Notes: generated by a model from the sequence alone, not told the origin. A DNA stretch of 28,194 nucleotides from Anaerolineae bacterium (GCA_028277515.1 JANQGC010000143.1:1-28194); one strand, 5' to 3'. Numbered from the stretch's first letter, positions 7,311 through 14,966 are shown. A program made the numbers and translations.

Positions 7311-7898
7311 GTGTTTGACGAAGAGAAGGTCTGGCTAGAACAGGCCCGTAAAGGTGACAAGATTGCCTTTGGACATTTGGTTGAAGCATACCAGACGCCG
7401 GTTTATAACCTGGCTTATCGCATGCTTAACAACTCCGGTGAAGCCGAAGAGGCCGCACAAGAGGCCTTTATCCGTGCTTTTACGCGGCTGGAAAGTTACA
7501 ACCCGGCACACAAATTTAGCACCTGGTTGCTATCAATCACGTCCAATTATTGCATTGATCAACTGCGAAAAAGAAGGGCTTTACTGTTGTCAATAGATGA
7601 ACCGCTGCCCCCGCATCCGGCACTGCAAAGTGAAAGGACAAAAGGGCCGGAAGCACAAATGATGAATAGTGAACAACAAGAAATGGTGCAGACATTGTTA
7701 TCAGAACTTCCCCCTGACTACCGGCAAGCAGTCGTATTGCGCTATTGGAATGAACTTTCCTATGAAGAGATAGCGGAAATCATGGAAACAACGGTTAGCG
7801 CCATTAAATCGCGGCTGTTTAGAGCACGAAGGCAGCTAGCTGAGATAGGCATCAATCAAGGTGTTGTGCCTCACCTTCAAACTGAGTCTGTTGGATAA
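7311..7898 (+). CDS. ECF-family RNA polymerase sigma factor
   Basis: A 195-residue sigma factor with only regions 2 and 4, as in the extracytoplasmic-function group. Region 2 (about 17-88) includes YNLAYRMLNNSGEAEEAAQEAF and FSTWLLSITSNYCIDQLRKRR for -10 recognition and core binding. Region 4 (about 125-178) includes LPPDYRQAVVLRYW and the helix-turn-helix YEEIAEIMETTVSAIKSRL for -35 binding. It starts at GTG 7311 with AGGAG six bases upstream. The zinc-type anti-sigma gene follows directly. A SigW-like promoter (TGAAAC-N16-CGTA) upstream suggests it drives its own operon. The inducing signal is unknown but probably envelope-related, given the membrane partners. Confidence 0.93.
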   Translation: MFDEEKVWLEQARKGDKIAFGHLVEAYQTPVYNLAYRMLNNSGEAEEAAQEAFIRAFTRLESYNPAHKFSTWLLSITSNYCIDQLRKRRALLLSIDEPLPPHPALQSERTKGPEAQMMNSEQQEMVQTLLSELPPDYRQAVVLRYWNELSYEEIAEIMETTVSAIKSRLFRARRQLAEIGINQGVVPHLQTESVG

Positions 7899-7927
7899 GA
7901 GGAAAGAAAAAATTATTGGAGCGAATC

Positions 7928-8479
7928 ATGGATCATGAAGAGATATTTTCCCTGATGATGGACGCGCTCGATGGTGAGCTTTTAGATGATGGCAAACAAG
8001 ATCTAGAAATTCACCTGCGTGCGTGTCCGGAATGCAACCGAGAGTGGCTGGCTCTGACCGCCATTGACAGATTGTTTCGCAGCACACCCGCCCTTAGCCC
8101 TGCGGCCGATTTTGCCCAGCGGACTGTGGCCTTGCTGCCAAACCGCAAAGCGCGTTTATGGGCTATCAGTACCATTTATGGATTGATTTTGTTAAGTGGG
8201 CTGGTTCCTGTTTTACTGGTTGTGTTCATTATAGGTAGGTTGGGACCAGTTCTCAGCCAGCCGGCCCTCGTGCAGAGCGTACTGCAATCTATTCAGACCA
8301 CGACGCAAGTGGGTCAAACCATTTTATCTGCTTTGCTAAACAGCGCCGGAGAAGTATTGTTACAGCAGCCGACAATTATTGGTTGGTTAATGGTCATGGT
8401 AGGTGTTGTTTTCCTTTGGGGCGGGGTTTATCGTCAGCTTAGCATGATCACATCCAATTCCTTGGGGGCAAAAAGATGA
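7928..8479 (+). CDS. Zinc-finger membrane anti-sigma factor
   Basis: The N-terminal half is a ZAS/zf-HC2 anti-sigma domain. In the frame from ATG 7928 the HLRACPEC motif (His-x3-Cys-x2-Cys) lies near residues 29-36, in the helical segment that clamps ECF sigma factors. Two hydrophobic helices follow (LWAISTIYGLILLSGLVPVLLVV and IIGWLMVMVGVVFLWGGV), separated by about 60 residues that would lie outside the cytoplasm and could sense stress. A TTG at 7916 is an alternative start, but GGAG at 7917-7920 fits ATG 7928. The stop overlaps the next gene by ATGA, so the sensor protein and the anti-sigma factor are coupled. Confidence 0.85.
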   Translation: MDHEEIFSLMMDALDGELLDDGKQDLEIHLRACPECNREWLALTAIDRLFRSTPALSPAADFAQRTVALLPNRKARLWAISTIYGLILLSGLVPVLLVVFIIGRLGPVLSQPALVQSVLQSIQTTTQVGQTILSALLNSAGEVLLQQPTIIGWLMVMVGVVFLWGGVYRQLSMITSNSLGAKR

Positions 8480-9576
8480 AACGAATTTTTATGTTTTTTA
8501 TAGTAGTGCTGGCATTAACGATCCCTGCCGGTACGATTCTTGCCGATCCTTTTTTTGATACGGTCGTCGAAGAAAATGAAACGATTAATAATGATGTCAT
8601 CGTTTTTGATGGCGATCTCGAAATTCAGACCGGCGGCATTGTCAATGGAGATGTCATTGTCTTCAATGGTGATGCTGAGATTTACGGTACAGTTAATGGT
8701 GACCTGGTAATTTTTAATGGCGACCTGGATGCGCATGGACAAGCATCTGTTAGGGGTGACTGTGTGCTGCTGAATGGGGATGTCGATGATGAATCCACGT
8801 CCGGTATCCAATGTACAAATATCAAAGGCGCGAGCTTGTCCGGTATTACGACAGGAATTCCGGCCGTTCCAGCGGTTCCTGCCATTCCTGATGTTCCGGA
8901 TATTCCTCCCACGCCACCTATTCCGCCAGTCAAGGTTGTTGAGGGGCCGGGACGAATTGATAGCCTGGTCATCGATTTCGTGCGCACCGTTGGCAGCAGT
9001 TTGCTGCTTGGACTACTCGCATTTGGTGTCGTGTCCGCTTTTCCAGGGCAAATGCACCAGGTGAAAGCTACTATTCGCAAGAAGCCAGTTGCCTCTGGCG
9101 CTGTGGGGATGTTAACGGCCGTGGCCGTACCCTCCATTGCTGTTTTACTGGCTGTCATATCCGCCATATTAACAATTATATGTATCGGTCTTCTTGGTTT
9201 TCCGATCATCATGGTCTTGATGCTAGGTTTCATAGCGGCGATTGTGATGGGCTGGATCGCCATCGGTAGTTGGTTAGTAGGACGCTTGTTCAGAAACAAA
9301 GAATGGAGCCCGGCTGTAGCCGCAGCGATTGGAACCATTTTGCTGACCTTCGGACTTGGATTGTTTGGAATGGTTATTGGAGATTGGCTGCAAATTCTTA
9401 TCTCCGTCATCCTTTCTTCTATTGGACTGGGAGCGGTGGCCTTGACCAAGTTTGGCCGTAAGCCTTATCCGCCGGCGGAAGAAGAGATCTCTATACAAGA
9501 AGATGAAGAAAAAATCTCCGTTGTATTGGATACACTGCCCGATGATGATGCCGGACAACCGTTTAAAAATGCTTAG
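8476..9576 (+). CDS. Secreted/membrane beta-helix (bactofilin-like) protein in the ECF operon
   Basis: A signal peptide (residues 1-23, cleaved after ILA) leads to four short repeats of the type [NR]-x-D-x-x-x-x-x-G-D, beginning near residues 39, 58, 74 and 93. The spacing of 16-19 residues is typical of right-handed beta-helices such as bactofilins (polymer-forming domain). A Pro-rich hinge (PAVPAVPAIPDVPDIPP, about 129-150) follows, then at least four membrane helices (about 170-190, 207-270, 280-330) and an acidic cytoplasmic tail. The beta-helix would therefore sit outside the membrane, unlike classical cytoplasmic bactofilins. It is coupled to the anti-sigma gene by ATGA and ends at a strong terminator. 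It may be the stress-responsive effector or sensor of the module. The function is unknown. Confidence 0.8.
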   Translation: MKRIFMFFIVVLALTIPAGTILADPFFDTVVEENETINNDVIVFDGDLEIQTGGIVNGDVIVFNGDAEIYGTVNGDLVIFNGDLDAHGQASVRGDCVLLNGDVDDESTSGIQCTNIKGASLSGITTGIPAVPAVPAIPDVPDIPPTPPIPPVKVVEGPGRIDSLVIDFVRTVGSSLLLGLLAFGVVSAFPGQMHQVKATIRKKPVASGAVGMLTAVAVPSIAVLLAVISAILTIICIGLLGFPIIMVLMLGFIAAIVMGWIAIGSWLVGRLFRNKEWSPAVAAAIGTILLTFGLGLFGMVIGDWLQILISVILSSIGLGAVALTKFGRKPYPPAEEEISIQEDEEKISVVLDTLPDDDAGQPFKNA

Positions 9577-9600
9577 CCAGGCATCCGTGAAAAATTGATG

Positions 9601-9640
9601 CTCTTGGAGAGTTGTTGCAACAACTCTCCAAGAGTTTTTT
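9601..9640 (+). terminator. Strong intrinsic terminator of the ECF operon
   Basis: A perfect 17-base inverted repeat (CTCTTGGAGAGTTGTTG and its complement, 9601-9634) is followed by seven T. It lies 24 bases after the stop of the beta-helix protein gene. Confidence 0.92.
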
Positions 9641-9734
9641 TGTTTTATTGGGTACCTAAAATGGTGACCATCTCCGCTCATTATCTCTCGCGGGAATCAC
9701 AAGCTAAAAACCGGATTTCTAAAACCAGGATCTG

Positions 9735-9743
9735 TGTTAGAAT
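9735..9743 (+). promoter_or_regulatory. Extended -10 promoter predicting a leaderless fmt transcript
   Basis: TGT followed by TAGAAT (9738-9743) is an extended -10 element. No convincing -35 is seen. Standard spacing puts transcription start at 9750, the A of the fmt ATG. There is also no Shine-Dalgarno sequence before fmt, which agrees with a leaderless mRNA. Confidence 0.45.
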
Positions 9744-9749
9744 GCCACG

Positions 9750-10673
9750 ATGGCTAAAATTGTCTTTATGGGTACGCCGGATTTTGCCGTACCTGCGTTG
9801 CAAACATTAATTGATACACAAACGGTGGTAGGAGTTGTTACCCAACCTGACCGGCCGGCCGGCCGTGGCCGACACCTGAGACAATCTCCCGTTAAGCAGT
9901 TGGCCTTACGGAACAATCTCCCTGTTTACCAACCCTCCTCATTGAAGAGTGAGGAATCCGCCCAGCCTTTGCATGATTGGGCGCCCGATCTCATCGTTGT
10001 TGCCGCATTTGGCCAAATTTTAAGGCCGCATATTCTCCGACTCCCGCCTCATGGATGTCTCAACATTCATGCCTCCTTATTGCCGCGCTGGCGTGGCGCT
10101 TCTCCTATCCAACATGCCATCATGGCCGGTGATGAGGAGAGCGGCATCACCCTGATGCAGATGGACAAAGGCCTGGATACGGGGCCGGTTTATGCGCAGG
10201 AATCGCTGACTATTCATGATGATGAAACAGCCGCTTCTCTACATGCTCGACTGGCGGCTTTAGGGGGACATATGTTGGGCCGGTATTTGGATGATATTTT
10301 AGACGGCCGCATCCAGGCCACACCCCAGGATGACTCGGCTTCAACATATGCACCCATGATTAAAAAAGAGGCGGGCCGCCTGGATTGGCAAAGAAGCAGC
10401 GCCGACCTTGATCGACATATTCGAGCCATGACGCCCTGGCCCGGGGCATTTACTATCTGGCAGGGCAAGACCATGAAAATTTTAAAAGCCCAACCTGTCT
10501 CCACTATGTCTGCCAGGGCAGGCCAAATCGTCGTTAAAAATGGCCAGGTTTTTGTGGGTAGTGGCGACACTGCCCTCATATTGGAGCAGGTACAGCTGGC
10601 AGGAAAGAAGAAAATGGCGGCGGCCGACTTTTTAAGGGGCAGACCTGAATTTGGCGGCAGTATATTGGGCTAG
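9750..10673 (+). CDS. fmt: Methionyl-tRNA formyltransferase
   Basis: Formylates the amino group of Met-tRNAfMet using 10-formyltetrahydrofolate, for initiation of translation. The 307 residues match the family in length and motifs. The N-terminus is KIVFMGTPDFAVPAL, and the formyl-transfer site is GCLNIHASLLPRWRGASPIQ with Asn105, His107 and, further on, Asp143, equivalent to Asn106/His108/Asp144 of the Escherichia coli enzyme. The C-terminal OB-like domain (about 205-307) includes the WPGAF motif. It starts at ATG 9750. The usual partner def is not visible here. It is followed after 18 bases by the PanE-like gene, so co-transcription is likely. Confidence 0.97.
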   Translation: MAKIVFMGTPDFAVPALQTLIDTQTVVGVVTQPDRPAGRGRHLRQSPVKQLALRNNLPVYQPSSLKSEESAQPLHDWAPDLIVVAAFGQILRPHILRLPPHGCLNIHASLLPRWRGASPIQHAIMAGDEESGITLMQMDKGLDTGPVYAQESLTIHDDETAASLHARLAALGGHMLGRYLDDILDGRIQATPQDDSASTYAPMIKKEAGRLDWQRSSADLDRHIRAMTPWPGAFTIWQGKTMKILKAQPVSTMSARAGQIVVKNGQVFVGSGDTALILEQVQLAGKKKMAAADFLRGRPEFGGSILG

Positions 10674-10691
10674 TAACTGGTGCGAGAGCGT

Positions 10692-11741
10692 ATGAAAGTT
10701 TTAATTTACGGTGCGGGGGCGATTGGCGGCTATTTGGGATCGCGTATTTTCCTGAGCGATCACCAGGTTGTTATGCTTGATCGTCCGGAAATGGCCGACC
10801 TGGTTAATGACAAAGGGATAACCATACGCGAGGGTGAACGGGTTGATCATGTGTATCCAACGGCTGTCGCCTCACTCGGTCAAGCCTTAAATGTCCACAA
10901 GAATTATGATCTAATCGTGATGACTCTCAAATCCTATGATCTGCCCGCTGCCCTTGAAAAACTGAGCCAGGCACAATTGGGAACGGCAAAAATATTGACA
11001 ACTGGGAACGGCATTGGAATTGAAGAACCATTTATCGAACGTTTCGGAGCTGATCGTATCATTGCCGGCTCATTAACCACGCCGGTCAGCAAAGAGAAAA
11101 GAAACCATTTAATTGTAGAGCGTATCCGTGGTTTGGGCCTGGCTCCTACCCGAACCGGTCAGGATATGCGTCGGTGGCTGACGCTTTTCCAGGGAGCCGG
11201 AATCCAGGTCGTCAGTTTGGAAGATTTTCAATCCATGAAATGGTCGAAAGCACTGCTTAATATGGTTAGTAATGCAACCTCGGCCATTTTAGCCATGCCT
11301 CCGGGTGACGTTTATCAAAGCAATCCGGGTTTTGATTTAGAAATGGGAATGATACGAGAGGTATTGGCGGTTATGAATAAAATGGGCCTGGCGGTCGTTG
11401 ACTTACCTGGCCCTTCAGCAAAAAGTTTGGCTTCCGCAGCCAGGCGGATTCCTCGTTTCTTGTTAAAACCTGTTTTGACGAGGATCGTTTCCAACGGCCG
11501 TGGACAAAAAATGCCCTCTTTTTATATTGATCTCTTATCTGGTCAAGGTAAAAGCGAAGTGATATATCACAATGGGGCTGTTGTTGCGGCAGGACAATCT
11601 TTTGGAATTGCCACGCCTGTGAATCAGGTTTTAAACACGGTTTTGCTGGGGATAACCAACCAGGAAATCAACCCCGAACAATTCAGACATAAGCCGCAGC
11701 GTCTTTATGAGGAGGTTCAGCAGATTCGGCTCGCCGTTTAA
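10692..11741 (+). CDS. 2-dehydropantoate 2-reductase family oxidoreductase (PanE/ApbA)
   Basis: An NADPH-dependent ketopantoate reductase-type protein. The Rossmann motif is VLIYGAGAIGGYLG at the N-terminus. TLKSYDL and TTGNGIG are typical nucleotide-domain motifs. The C-terminal helical domain carries MKWSKALLNM, where the first Lys corresponds to the catalytic lysine, and late motifs MPSFYIDLLSGQ and HNGAVVAAGQSFGIATPVN resemble the family's substrate loop. It starts at ATG 10692. A GTG at 10680 would add four residues. In the pantothenate pathway it would reduce ketopantoate to pantoate, but the family is broad and no other pan gene is near, so specificity is unproven. Its stop overlaps the convergent CoxG-like gene by four bases. 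Confidence 0.85.
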   Translation: MKVLIYGAGAIGGYLGSRIFLSDHQVVMLDRPEMADLVNDKGITIREGERVDHVYPTAVASLGQALNVHKNYDLIVMTLKSYDLPAALEKLSQAQLGTAKILTTGNGIGIEEPFIERFGADRIIAGSLTTPVSKEKRNHLIVERIRGLGLAPTRTGQDMRRWLTLFQGAGIQVVSLEDFQSMKWSKALLNMVSNATSAILAMPPGDVYQSNPGFDLEMGMIREVLAVMNKMGLAVVDLPGPSAKSLASAARRIPRFLLKPVLTRIVSNGRGQKMPSFYIDLLSGQGKSEVIYHNGAVVAAGQSFGIATPVNQVLNTVLLGITNQEINPEQFRHKPQRLYEEVQQIRLAV

Positions 11742-12439
11742 TTCAGAGGTTGGTTTTGCCTTTCTTCATGAACGACACGCTTTACGTAACTTCGGAACAG
11801 ACGTAAACCAAATCGAATGAATAAAATGGCGATCACGGCCGCACCAATGGTCATAAAGGCAGCCAGGAGCAAGAGAATGATGACGATAGCCGTCGTGCGC
11901 CGGTTTTGTTTAATTTCTTGAATCTTGTCGCGCACATCTACCCTTGATGTTCGCCTGGTATCCGTTGGGCGTGTTGGGATTTGAGTTGTATAAGTTCCAG
12001 TTTGAATTTGAATATGGCGTTCAATCTCAGTTAAAAATTGGCGAATCAGCGAATTGGCTGTCGTGCGCAGCAATCGTGGTGAAGCGGTTACCGTGCTGCC
12101 GCCGGCCACAATCTCCCCTTCATAGATGACAGTTGTATTTCCGTTCCTTTCCTTAAGCGTCATATGCCCCTCGGCCCAAATACTCCCTTCGAGGCCTGCC
12201 CCGTTCAGGGTTAAGGAATAAGCTTCATTGTGAACCTTATCTGAAACTTTTAGGGTGCCTTTGTATTCGCCGCTGAAAGGTCCTTTTTTGATCGTTAAAG
12301 ATCCCATGTACTCTGATGGGCTAATCTGCTCAAAGGTATCACAGCCAGGGATAGCCTGAGATATCATCACCGGGTCATGCAACAGAGACCAAATCATTGC
12401 CCTGGTTGCAGCAAATGTATGTGCTCCTTCAATCCTCAT
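11738..12439 (-). CDS. CoxG-like SRPBCC-fold protein with a C-terminal membrane helix
   Basis: The first 150 residues fit the CoxG family (carbon monoxide dehydrogenase subunit G-like, START/SRPBCC fold). They show RIEGAHTFAATRAMIWSLLHDP, then AIPGCDTFEQI and GPFSGEYKGTLKV, then VIYEGEI. These folds bind hydrophobic ligands or anchor partners to the membrane. A linker of about 40 residues follows, then one strong hydrophobic helix (about 184-210) and a basic tail. No carbon monoxide dehydrogenase genes are in the window, so a CO role is not supported. The ATG overlaps the stop of the PhaR-type gene by ATGA, suggesting a function linked to polyester granules or the membrane. Confidence 0.75.
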   Translation of the reverse strand: MRIEGAHTFAATRAMIWSLLHDPVMISQAIPGCDTFEQISPSEYMGSLTIKKGPFSGEYKGTLKVSDKVHNEAYSLTLNGAGLEGSIWAEGHMTLKERNGNTTVIYEGEIVAGGSTVTASPRLLRTTANSLIRQFLTEIERHIQIQTGTYTTQIPTRPTDTRRTSRVDVRDKIQEIKQNRRTTAIVIILLLLAAFMTIGAAVIAILFIRFGLRLFRSYVKRVVHEERQNQPLN

Positions 12440-13032
12440 GTTTCTTTATTGGGAATCGGGGATTCAGTTTTTGCGTTATTGGTTTGCCTGGACTGCAACA
12501 CGCCATCTAGTTGCCGGGTTAATGCCTCAATTTGATCGTTGAGACGCTCCATATCTTCTCTTGTAGGTACGCCATGCCGGGTGAGTAGATCTTCAATTTC
12601 ATCCGGGTCAGGTGATGGCTCTTCTTCCGAATCATTGAATGATAAAAGTTTGTCACGCAGATTGAGACCTTCTTCTTTCGCCAGCTCGCCTTTGCTTATT
12701 AACACTTGTAGACGGCGCTCGATTTCACTATCGACCTGGTGGAACAGATCAAGGGGAGCACTAAGGCTGCGGCGCAGGGTGTTTAAGGTATCTCCTCCAG
12801 CTTGAACGAGACCGGTTAATACTGATTTGGGCAGGAAACCACCACTTTTCTTTTCCTGCTCGAAGATAATTTGCGTCAATGTCACGGCCGTCAAATCTTC
12901 TTCTGTCGTGTGATCGATGACAACGACATCCTCTCCCTGGCGAATCAAATCGGCGATGCCGTCCAGGGTAATATATTTTTTTGCTTCCGTGTCATATAGC
13001 TTGCGGTTTGGATAACGTTTAATGATGGGCAT
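12436..13032 (-). CDS. phaR: PhaR-type polyhydroxyalkanoate synthesis regulator
   Basis: Residues 3-62 form the PHB/PHA accumulation regulator DNA-binding domain: IIKRYPNRKLYDTEAKKYITLDGIADLI, then VVVIDHTTEEDLTAVTLTQIIFEQEK. The following part is helical, and residues 148-177 (RHGVPTREDMERLNDQIEALTRQL) carry the VPT-plus-coil motif of phasins. In Proteobacteria PhaR binds both polymer granules and DNA and represses phasin genes until polymer appears. A phasin gene lies directly upstream, consistent with that role. It starts at ATG 13032 with GGAGGAG upstream. It has its own promoter with an embedded direct repeat and is coupled to the CoxG-like gene. Confidence 0.88.
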   Translation of the reverse strand: MPIIKRYPNRKLYDTEAKKYITLDGIADLIRQGEDVVVIDHTTEEDLTAVTLTQIIFEQEKKSGGFLPKSVLTGLVQAGGDTLNTLRRSLSAPLDLFHQVDSEIERRLQVLISKGELAKEEGLNLRDKLLSFNDSEEEPSPDPDEIEDLLTRHGVPTREDMERLNDQIEALTRQLDGVLQSRQTNNAKTESPIPNKET

Positions 13033-13070
13033 GAATCAGCTCCTCCATCGTACGGTGCATCAGAGCGGAC

Positions 13071-13098
13071 ATTATATTCGTGAATGTTCGTGATGCAA
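13071..13098 (-). promoter_or_regulatory. phaR promoter with a direct repeat filling the spacer
   Basis: Minus strand: TTGCAT (13093-13098), a 16-base spacer and TATAAT (13071-13076). The spacer is exactly CACGAA-CATT-CACGAA, a direct repeat, so a bound regulator would block RNA polymerase. This is a candidate autoregulatory operator. Confidence 0.6.
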
Positions 13099-13127
13099 AA
13101 AGAGGGAGAAAACATTTGCTTCCTCCC
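13097..13127 (-). terminator. Probable intrinsic terminator after the phasin gene
   Basis: GGGAGAA (13104-13110) pairs with TTcCTCCC (13120-13127) with a one-base bulge. Read on the minus strand it ends in CTCTTTTT. It lies 27 bases after the phasin stop and its U-run overlaps the phaR -35 box. Confidence 0.5.
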
Positions 13128-13153
13128 CCTGCGCAACGGCTAAAAAATTGTTT

Positions 13154-13534
13154 TTAATCTATTTCCTGCAAGGCATCCACTTTTTTGCTGAGTTCTTCAA
13201 TTTGCTCGCTAAGCAGGGCAAATTCCGATTTTGTCGGGACATTTAGGCGATAAAGTACACCTTCCACCTGCCGGTCAACGCTATCACTCACTCTGCTTGT
13301 GTTGTCTTGAATCGTTTGCTTGCGTCTCTCCAGGACTTCGCTGATAAGACTCCGACCATCATTCTCAGCAATTTCGCCACGGTCGACCAGCCGGCTCACA
13401 AAATCCTCGATTTCTTCTTGGGCTAAAACGGCCGCTCCAATGCCGGCCATCAAAATCCGGCGCAAGCCAATCAATAAAGAACGACCCTCTTCGGTGCCCC
13501 CACGATTGTTTGTAATGGTTTCCTGGTCTGTCAT
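13154..13534 (-). CDS. Phasin-like polyhydroxyalkanoate granule-associated protein
   Basis: A 126-residue, mostly helical protein. A short hydrophobic stretch (LIGLRRILMAGIGAAVLAQEEIEDFV) precedes VDRGEIAENDGRSLISEVLERRKQ, and the end is LNVPTKSEFALLSEQIEELSKKVDAL, the VPT-plus-coiled-coil ending common in phasins. Phasins coat polyester granules and control their size. ATG 13534 has GAGGAA six bases upstream and lies after the predicted transcription start of the promoter at 13606-13634. The longer in-frame extension upstream would be partly untranscribed and is therefore rejected. A PhaR-type regulator gene follows, supporting the assignment. A PHA synthase gene is not in the window. Confidence 0.8.
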   Translation of the reverse strand: MTDQETITNNRGGTEEGRSLLIGLRRILMAGIGAAVLAQEEIEDFVSRLVDRGEIAENDGRSLISEVLERRKQTIQDNTSRVSDSVDRQVEGVLYRLNVPTKSEFALLSEQIEELSKKVDALQEID

Positions 13535-13605
13535 TAATTTCCTCGACCTTAATTTTCGTAGACAGCAAAACACGGCAAATCCAATGACGCGCTGCATCAT
13601 CTCTG

Positions 13606-13634
13606 AATATAACATTCTGCTTTATTGAAGTCAA
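13606..13634 (-). promoter_or_regulatory. Sigma-70-type promoter of the phasin gene
   Basis: Minus strand: TTGACT (13629-13634), a 17-base spacer and TATATT (13606-13611). Predicted start is near 13599, leaving a leader of about 65 bases before ATG 13534. Confidence 0.7.
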
Positions 13635-13788
13635 TAGTATTAATTGTTCGGGTTACACTCCGGGATCGCCATCTGAGAACCTGAATTTTGTTCAAATTTA
13701 TAAGAGGGACATCCATTTATTTGTTCGTCGCCAAATAGTAGAAAGTGGTTACAATTACAGGTTAGGATACAAGTCAAAGGAGAATAAA

Positions 13789-14832
13789 ATGGATAATGAT
13801 ACGGCATTATTGACAGTTGATGAGCATGTGGCTTTGCAAACTCTAGCCGGGCAGGCTGATATTGATGGGAAAAGAGCTGCTGCTTTGTTGGCCATTGATG
13901 CCGGATCGACTCAAGCCGAAGCGGCCGAAAAGAATGGGCTGACCAAAGGTCAGGTCCAATATATTTTGCGAAAATTTCGTGCGGAGCGCCTCCTCGCCTT
14001 CCCGGAAGGATTGGCTCTCTTACCTCCAGACGCGGCGCAGGATTCAGCGAGTGATTACGAACTAATAGTAGAGGAGGAGTTTCTTGAGCCATCGCGCAGC
14101 CAGATCGGCCGTTTACTTTACAATTTAGACACACTATCAAATGAACTGCGCTCAACGGTTCCCGATCTTGGTCAATCCGCTTACTCTCCCTTGCGGATGC
14201 TAGAACTGGTACGAAATAGTGTTTCTCGCTATACGCCCCAGGTGCAGCTTGATATCCTATCTCAATTTCAAGATATGAAACGAGAAGATTTACTTGACCT
14301 GGAAACCTGGAAAGGGATCGCCTATATGATCGCTTATTCGGTGCAGTTCCAGGCCGGGCAGACCAGGGATATGCTTAATAATCGAATGCCCACCCCAATG
14401 ACTCCGGACAATGTTTATCGTAATGTTCGTGGAGGCGTCGATCGTATGACGCCGGACATCGCCAAGAACATGGCTGGAACGCTTGAAGGCGCGTCAAGAG
14501 AGGATCTGATAGATCCCGAAACCTGGAAAGGATTAGCCTATATGCTGGCCTATTCAGCCCAATTCCAGGCTGGGGAAACGAAGAATACCTTAAATGAGCG
14601 GCTACCGCACCCTGTAAAGCCCGATACCATCTATGGTGTAATTAAAGCGAATGTCGATCGCTTTACGCCTGATGTGGCCAAAGAAATTCTCTCCATGTTT
14701 GAAGGAGCCACACGGGAAGATTTGCTGGATATCGACACCTGGAAGGGCGTATGGTATATGCTGACTTATTCTTTACAGTTTCAAGCCGAACAGATTCGAC
14801 AGCGTTTCACCGGGGCTGACGAAGAGGAGTAG
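13789..14832 (+). CDS. Unrecognised protein: HTH-like N-terminus plus three 72-residue repeats
   Basis: Not assigned to a known family. Residues about 28-66 look like a helix-turn-helix (KRAAALLAIDAGSTQAEAAE, then LTKGQVQYILRKFRAERL). An acidic linker (85-100) leads to three tandem repeats at about 133-204, 205-276 and 277-347. Each contains the pattern TP-x10-12-REDL[LI]D, then TWKG, then Y-M-[LI]-[AT]-Y-S-x-QFQA, with TWKG at 173, 245 and 317, an exact 72-residue period. The repeats look alpha-helical and amphipathic. It starts at ATG 13789 with AAAGGAG upstream. It is divergent from the phasin and PhaR genes, so it could be a regulator or granule-surface protein, but no function is established. 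Confidence 0.8.
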   Translation: MDNDTALLTVDEHVALQTLAGQADIDGKRAAALLAIDAGSTQAEAAEKNGLTKGQVQYILRKFRAERLLAFPEGLALLPPDAAQDSASDYELIVEEEFLEPSRSQIGRLLYNLDTLSNELRSTVPDLGQSAYSPLRMLELVRNSVSRYTPQVQLDILSQFQDMKREDLLDLETWKGIAYMIAYSVQFQAGQTRDMLNNRMPTPMTPDNVYRNVRGGVDRMTPDIAKNMAGTLEGASREDLIDPETWKGLAYMLAYSAQFQAGETKNTLNERLPHPVKPDTIYGVIKANVDRFTPDVAKEILSMFEGATREDLLDIDTWKGVWYMLTYSLQFQAEQIRQRFTGADEEE

Positions 14833-14908
14833 GAAAACTTCTCGCCATTTGGGGATTTGGATTTCCTGGTTCTCACTCATTACTTCCACATGCTTAAATG
14901 AACTCTAT

Positions 14909-14937
14909 TTGGCGTTCTATTGGCCCTCTAGTATGAT
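14909..14937 (+). promoter_or_regulatory. Promoter of the polysaccharide locus
   Basis: TTGGCG (14909-14914), a 17-base spacer and TATGAT (14932-14937). Predicted start is near 14944, about 23 bases before the TTG start at 14967. It is the only good promoter I see before the long plus-strand polysaccharide gene series. Confidence 0.6.
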
Positions 14938-14966
14938 CGTCATGATTGATATATTTGGAGGAAGCG

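Noticed and set aside
9848..9870. GGCC-rich run in fmt
   Set aside because: It encodes the normal DRPAGRGR segment of the enzyme, so it is explained by coding plus the general CGGCCG enrichment.
11738..12439. Evidence for carbon monoxide oxidation from the CoxG-like gene
   Set aside because: No coxL, coxM, coxS or maturation genes are in the window, and CoxG-like folds are widespread outside CO metabolism.
13535..13615. 27-residue N-terminal extension of the phasin
   Set aside because: It lies almost wholly in the predicted untranslated leader, and GAGGAA fits ATG 13534 instead.
13640..14155. 171-codon minus-strand frame over the start of the repeat protein gene
   Set aside because: It overlaps a gene with a good ribosome binding site and internal protein repeats. 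Its own translation is low-complexity with no recognisable domain and no ribosome binding site was evident.
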